Below are positions 12,137 to 14,536 of a DNA stretch of 14,536 nt, piece by piece (positions within the stretch are counted from its first letter, which is position 1; each line of letters starts with the position of its first letter). Location of the stretch: contig CAZRZN010000093.1 of NCBI GenBank assembly GCA_964604565.1, positions 1 through 14,536 of the forward strand, in the 5' to 3' direction. The notes under the pieces are model-generated. The model ran no database searches, was not told the origin of the DNA, and worked only from the letters and a program-made list of their open reading frames with translations. Both the position numbers and the translations under genes were made by a program. Source of the stretch: CAZRZN01 sp964604565 (GTDB lineage: Bacteria > Pseudomonadota > Alphaproteobacteria > Rhodobacterales > Rhodobacteraceae).

Positions 12137-13834
12137 ATGATCTCAAGACGCGATTTCCTGCAAGTGTCCATGGCGGCCTCGGCGATGCTGGGTGCCTCCG
12201 GCTTTGGCAACTGGTCGCGCCTCGGCGCGCAACAGAGCCTGACCCAGGATCAGCTCCTGCAATTCGATACGTTCGGCAATGTCAGCTTGATCCATGTGAC
12301 AGACATCCATGCGCAGATGGTGCCGATCTATTTCCGCGAGCCATCGATCAACATCGGTGTGGGGGGCAATCGTGGCGAGGTCCCGCATGTCACCGGGGCC
12401 GATTTCCGCAGGCTTTACGGTATCGAAGATGGCTCACCCTCGCATTACGCGCTGTCTTCGGGAGATTTCAGCGCGCTGGCGCAGGCTTATGGCCGGGTAG
12501 GCGGGTTGGACCGCGTGTCGACCGTGATCAATGCCATTCGCGCGGACCGGCCAGACGCGCTGCTGCTGGATGGCGGCGACACGTGGCACGGATCCTACAC
12601 CTGCTTCCAGACCGAGGGGCAGGACATGGTCAACGTCATGAACGGGTTGAAACCCGATGCCATGACCTTTCACTGGGAATTCACCCTTGGGTCGGAACGG
12701 GTGCAGGAAATCGTGGAGGGTCTGCCCTTTGCCGCTTTGGGTCAGAACATCTTCGACGCCGAATGGGACGAACCGGCGGAACTCTTCAAGCCCTACAAGT
12801 TCTTCGAGCGTGGCGGCGTAAAGATTGCCGTCATCGGTCAGGCTTTCCCCTATATGCCCATTGCCAACCCGGGGTGGATGTTCCCGGAATACAGCTTTGG
12901 CATCCGCGATGAACGCATGCAGGAAATGGTGGATGAGGTGCGCGCCGCCGGCGCCGAGCTGGTGGTCTGCCTGTCGCACAATGGATTCGACGTCGACAAG
13001 AAGATGGCCACCATGGTCTCTGGCATCGATGTGATCCTGACCGGCCATACCCATGATGCCTTGCCCGAACCGGTCCTGATCGGCGACACTATCCTGATCG
13101 CATCCGGCTCCAACGGCAAATTCGTGTCCCGTGTGGATCTGGATGTGCGCGACGGGCGCATGATGGGGTTCCGCCACAAGCTGATCCCGATCTTCTCGGA
13201 CGTGATTGCGCCGGACCCTGCCATCACCAGCCTGATCGAGGCGGAGCGCGCGCCCTTCAAGGCCGACCTTGAGGAAGTGATCGGCCAGACCGACACGCTG
13301 CTGTATCGGCGCGGCAATTTCAACGGATCCTGGGATGACCTGATCTGCGATGCGCTGCTGTCGGAACGCGATGCGGAGATCGCCCTTTCGCCCGGCGTGC
13401 GGTGGGGTCCGTCGCTGATCCCGGGGGACGACATCACCCGCGAGGATATCTGGAATGTCACCTCCATGACCTACGGGGCGGCCTACCGGACAGAGATGAC
13501 GGGCGAATTTCTCAAGGTCGTTCTGGAAGACGTGGCCGACAACATCTTCAACCCCGATCCCTATTATCAGCAGGGCGGCGACATGGTGCGCATCGGGGGC
13601 ATGGGCTACCGCATCGACGTGCGCAAGCCGCAGGGCGAACGGATTTCGGAGATGACGCTGCTCAAGACGGGAGAGCCGATCGACCCGGCCAGAAACTATG
13701 TTGTGGCGGGTTGGGCCAGCGTGAATGAGGGCACCGAAGGCCCGGCGATCTGGGACGTGGTGGAAAACCACGTTCGGAAGCTTGGCACGATCTCGCTGGA
13801 GCCGAACGACAGCGTCGAAGTCATCGGGGCGTAG
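12137..13834 (+). CDS. soxB: Sulfate thiohydrolase SoxB
   Basis: Periplasmic dimanganese enzyme that hydrolyses the terminal sulfone of SoxY-thiosulfonate to release sulfate. The 565 residues are canonical. I start at the ATG of MISRRDFLQ, a twin-arginine signal at the very N-terminus as in other SoxB; frames from 12101 only add residues encoded by the palindrome. Metallophosphatase/5'-nucleotidase motifs are all present: DIH (Asp56, His58), GGDTWHG (Asp147), HWEF (His178), SHNG (His280) and GHTHD (His303, His305). The C-terminal 5'-nucleotidase-like domain covers about 370-560. HWEF in place of the NHEF of nucleotidases is the SoxB hallmark. The ribosome site is weak, so translation may depend on the upstream hairpin or on coupling. 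Confidence 0.95.
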   Translation: MISRRDFLQVSMAASAMLGASGFGNWSRLGAQQSLTQDQLLQFDTFGNVSLIHVTDIHAQMVPIYFREPSINIGVGGNRGEVPHVTGADFRRLYGIEDGSPSHYALSSGDFSALAQAYGRVGGLDRVSTVINAIRADRPDALLLDGGDTWHGSYTCFQTEGQDMVNVMNGLKPDAMTFHWEFTLGSERVQEIVEGLPFAALGQNIFDAEWDEPAELFKPYKFFERGGVKIAVIGQAFPYMPIANPGWMFPEYSFGIRDERMQEMVDEVRAAGAELVVCLSHNGFDVDKKMATMVSGIDVILTGHTHDALPEPVLIGDTILIASGSNGKFVSRVDLDVRDGRMMGFRHKLIPIFSDVIAPDPAITSLIEAERAPFKADLEEVIGQTDTLLYRRGNFNGSWDDLICDALLSERDAEIALSPGVRWGPSLIPGDDITREDIWNVTSMTYGAAYRTEMTGEFLKVVLEDVADNIFNPDPYYQQGGDMVRIGGMGYRIDVRKPQGERISEMTLLKTGEPIDPARNYVVAGWASVNEGTEGPAIWDVVENHVRKLGTISLEPNDSVEVIGA

Positions 13835-13993
13835 ATGGCACGGGCGACGTCATGGGGGCACAAGCGGTCTTCGGCCGTCGCCTGCGGTCTGATGCATCCG
13901 CATTCGGGCAGGCGCGCGCGCTGGACTGCCCGCAAGGGATTGAAGGGGTCGGGCCGCGTGGCGCCCGCTTGCTTTGAAGGAGAGAAACCATGA
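13835..13993 (+). CDS. Possible 52-codon ORF bridging soxB and soxC
   Basis: An ORF starts immediately after the soxB TAG (TAGATG) and its TGA overlaps the soxC start (ATGA), filling the 155-nt gap exactly. That geometry would suit translational coupling. Against it: no good ribosome site, Arg/Gly/Ser-rich composition, and no recognisable motif. The gap also contains a 7-bp stem, CGGGCAG (13905-13911) with CTGCCCG (13926-13932). Most likely it is non-coding spacer. Confidence 0.2.
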   Translation: MARATSWGHKRSSAVACGLMHPHSGRRARWTARKGLKGSGRVAPACFEGEKP

Positions 13994-14536
13994 CCAAAGA
14001 GAACAAGGGCCCTTCGCGCCGCAAGTTCCTGACCAGCGCAGCGGCGCTGGGGGCAGGCGCGGTGGCCGCCACGGGTGCGCGTGCGGCGGGCCCCGACCCG
14101 CTGATCACGGAAGTGCAGGATTGGGCCATCGGCCTTGGCGATGGTGTCGATGCGGCACCTTATGGCGTTCCGATCCGGTTCGAGGACGACGTTATCCGCC
14201 GCAACGTGGAGTGGCTGACCGCGGACACGATCTCGTCGATCAACTTCACGCCGATCCATGCGCTTGACGGCACGATCACCCCGCAGGGCTGCGCCTTCGA
14301 GCGTCACCACTCCGGCGCGATCGAACTGGCCAAGCCCGACTACCGGCTGATGATCAACGGCCTTGTGGATCGCCCTCTGGTTTTCACCTACGACGATCTG
14401 GAACGCTTCCCGCGCGAACAGCACGTCTATTTCTGCGAATGTGCGGCCAACACCGGCATGGAATGGGCGGGCGCCCAGTTGAACGGCGCGCAGTTCACGC
14501 ATGGCATGATCCACAACATGGAATATACCGGCGTGC
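13990..14536 (+). CDS. soxC: Sulfane dehydrogenase molybdenum subunit SoxC (5' part)
   Basis: Periplasmic molybdoenzyme of the sulfite oxidase family; with the cytochrome SoxD it oxidises the sulfane sulfur left on SoxY and yields six electrons, so thiosulfate can be fully oxidised to sulfate. The window holds the first 182 codons and the gene runs off the right edge in frame. The twin-arginine signal SRRKFL is at 9-14. The sulfite-oxidase fold shows in PIHALDGTITPQG (about 88-100), RLMINGLVDRP (about 119-129) and CECAANTGMEW (149-159), where Cys151 aligns with the molybdenum-ligating cysteine. AAGGAGAG precedes the ATG by about 5 nt. Presence of soxC predicts no sulfur-globule accumulation. 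Confidence is high despite truncation. Confidence 0.92.
   Translation, partial: MTKENKGPSRRKFLTSAAALGAGAVAATGARAAGPDPLITEVQDWAIGLGDGVDAAPYGVPIRFEDDVIRRNVEWLTADTISSINFTPIHALDGTITPQGCAFERHHSGAIELAKPDYRLMINGLVDRPLVFTYDDLERFPREQHVYFCECAANTGMEWAGAQLNGAQFTHGMIHNMEYTGV

Noticed and set aside
12434..13771. 445-codon open frame antisense to soxB
   Set aside because: It lies wholly opposite a gene with every SoxB motif intact; high GC at third positions removes stops on the other strand. Its translation is His/Asp/Arg-rich with no family motif.
13912..13921. GCGCGCGCGC alternating tract as a Z-DNA or functional site
   Set aside because: Five GC steps are expected by chance in DNA of this composition and nothing around it supports a role.

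Overview
This window comes from a GC-rich alphaproteobacterium. Gene order and protein features point to the Rhodobacterales (Roseobacter/Paracoccus type) or a related sulfur-oxidising group; this is inferred from family resemblance, not from a database search. It holds two unrelated-looking blocks: a divergently regulated organic-acid or sugar-acid uptake and catabolism operon (about 1-5900), and most of a thiosulfate-oxidation (sox) locus (about 6000 to the right edge, where soxC is cut off).

Left block. A LacI-family repressor gene on the + strand (4885-5898) faces a five-gene operon on the - strand: tctC (periplasmic binding protein), tctB and tctA (membrane subunits of a tripartite tricarboxylate transporter), an HpcH/HpaI-type class II aldolase, and a PfkB-family sugar kinase. 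Spacings are 4-16 nt, so this is very probably one transcript. The 141-nt divergent region contains a near-perfect 20-bp palindrome with the central CG and AAnCGnTT core typical of LacI-family operators. The logical reading is capture of a carboxylated substrate, then phosphorylation and retro-aldol cleavage to pyruvate plus an aldehyde. The substrate cannot be read from sequence.

Right block. On the - strand lie soxS (periplasmic thioredoxin), soxR (ArsR-family regulator with the two cysteines of persulfide sensors) and a YeeE/YedE thiosulfate-transporter-like gene (soxT). Divergent from soxS, on the + strand, run soxV (CcdA-type electron transporter), soxW (second periplasmic thioredoxin), soxX, soxY, soxZ, soxA, soxB and the first 182 codons of soxC. 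SoxXA (haem c) couples thiosulfate to the C-terminal cysteine of SoxY in SoxYZ, SoxB hydrolyses off sulfate, and SoxC (with SoxD beyond the window) oxidises the remaining sulfane sulfur. SoxV with SoxS and SoxW brings reducing power to the periplasm to keep SoxYZ active.

Regulation visible in sequence. A perfect inverted repeat of ATTC-N8-GAAT type, matching the SoxR/SqrR/BigR class, lies about 100 nt upstream of soxX, and a half-degenerate copy lies between soxS and soxV. Stem-loops follow soxW, soxZ and soxA, and an 18-bp perfect palindrome precedes soxB. A roughly 380-bp stretch between soxW and the soxX operator carries no recognisable gene. No tRNA, rRNA, CRISPR array, transposase or phage gene was seen. 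I see no clearly new multi-gene system; the most unusual signals are the palindromic elements and the unassigned aldolase/kinase/TTT operon.
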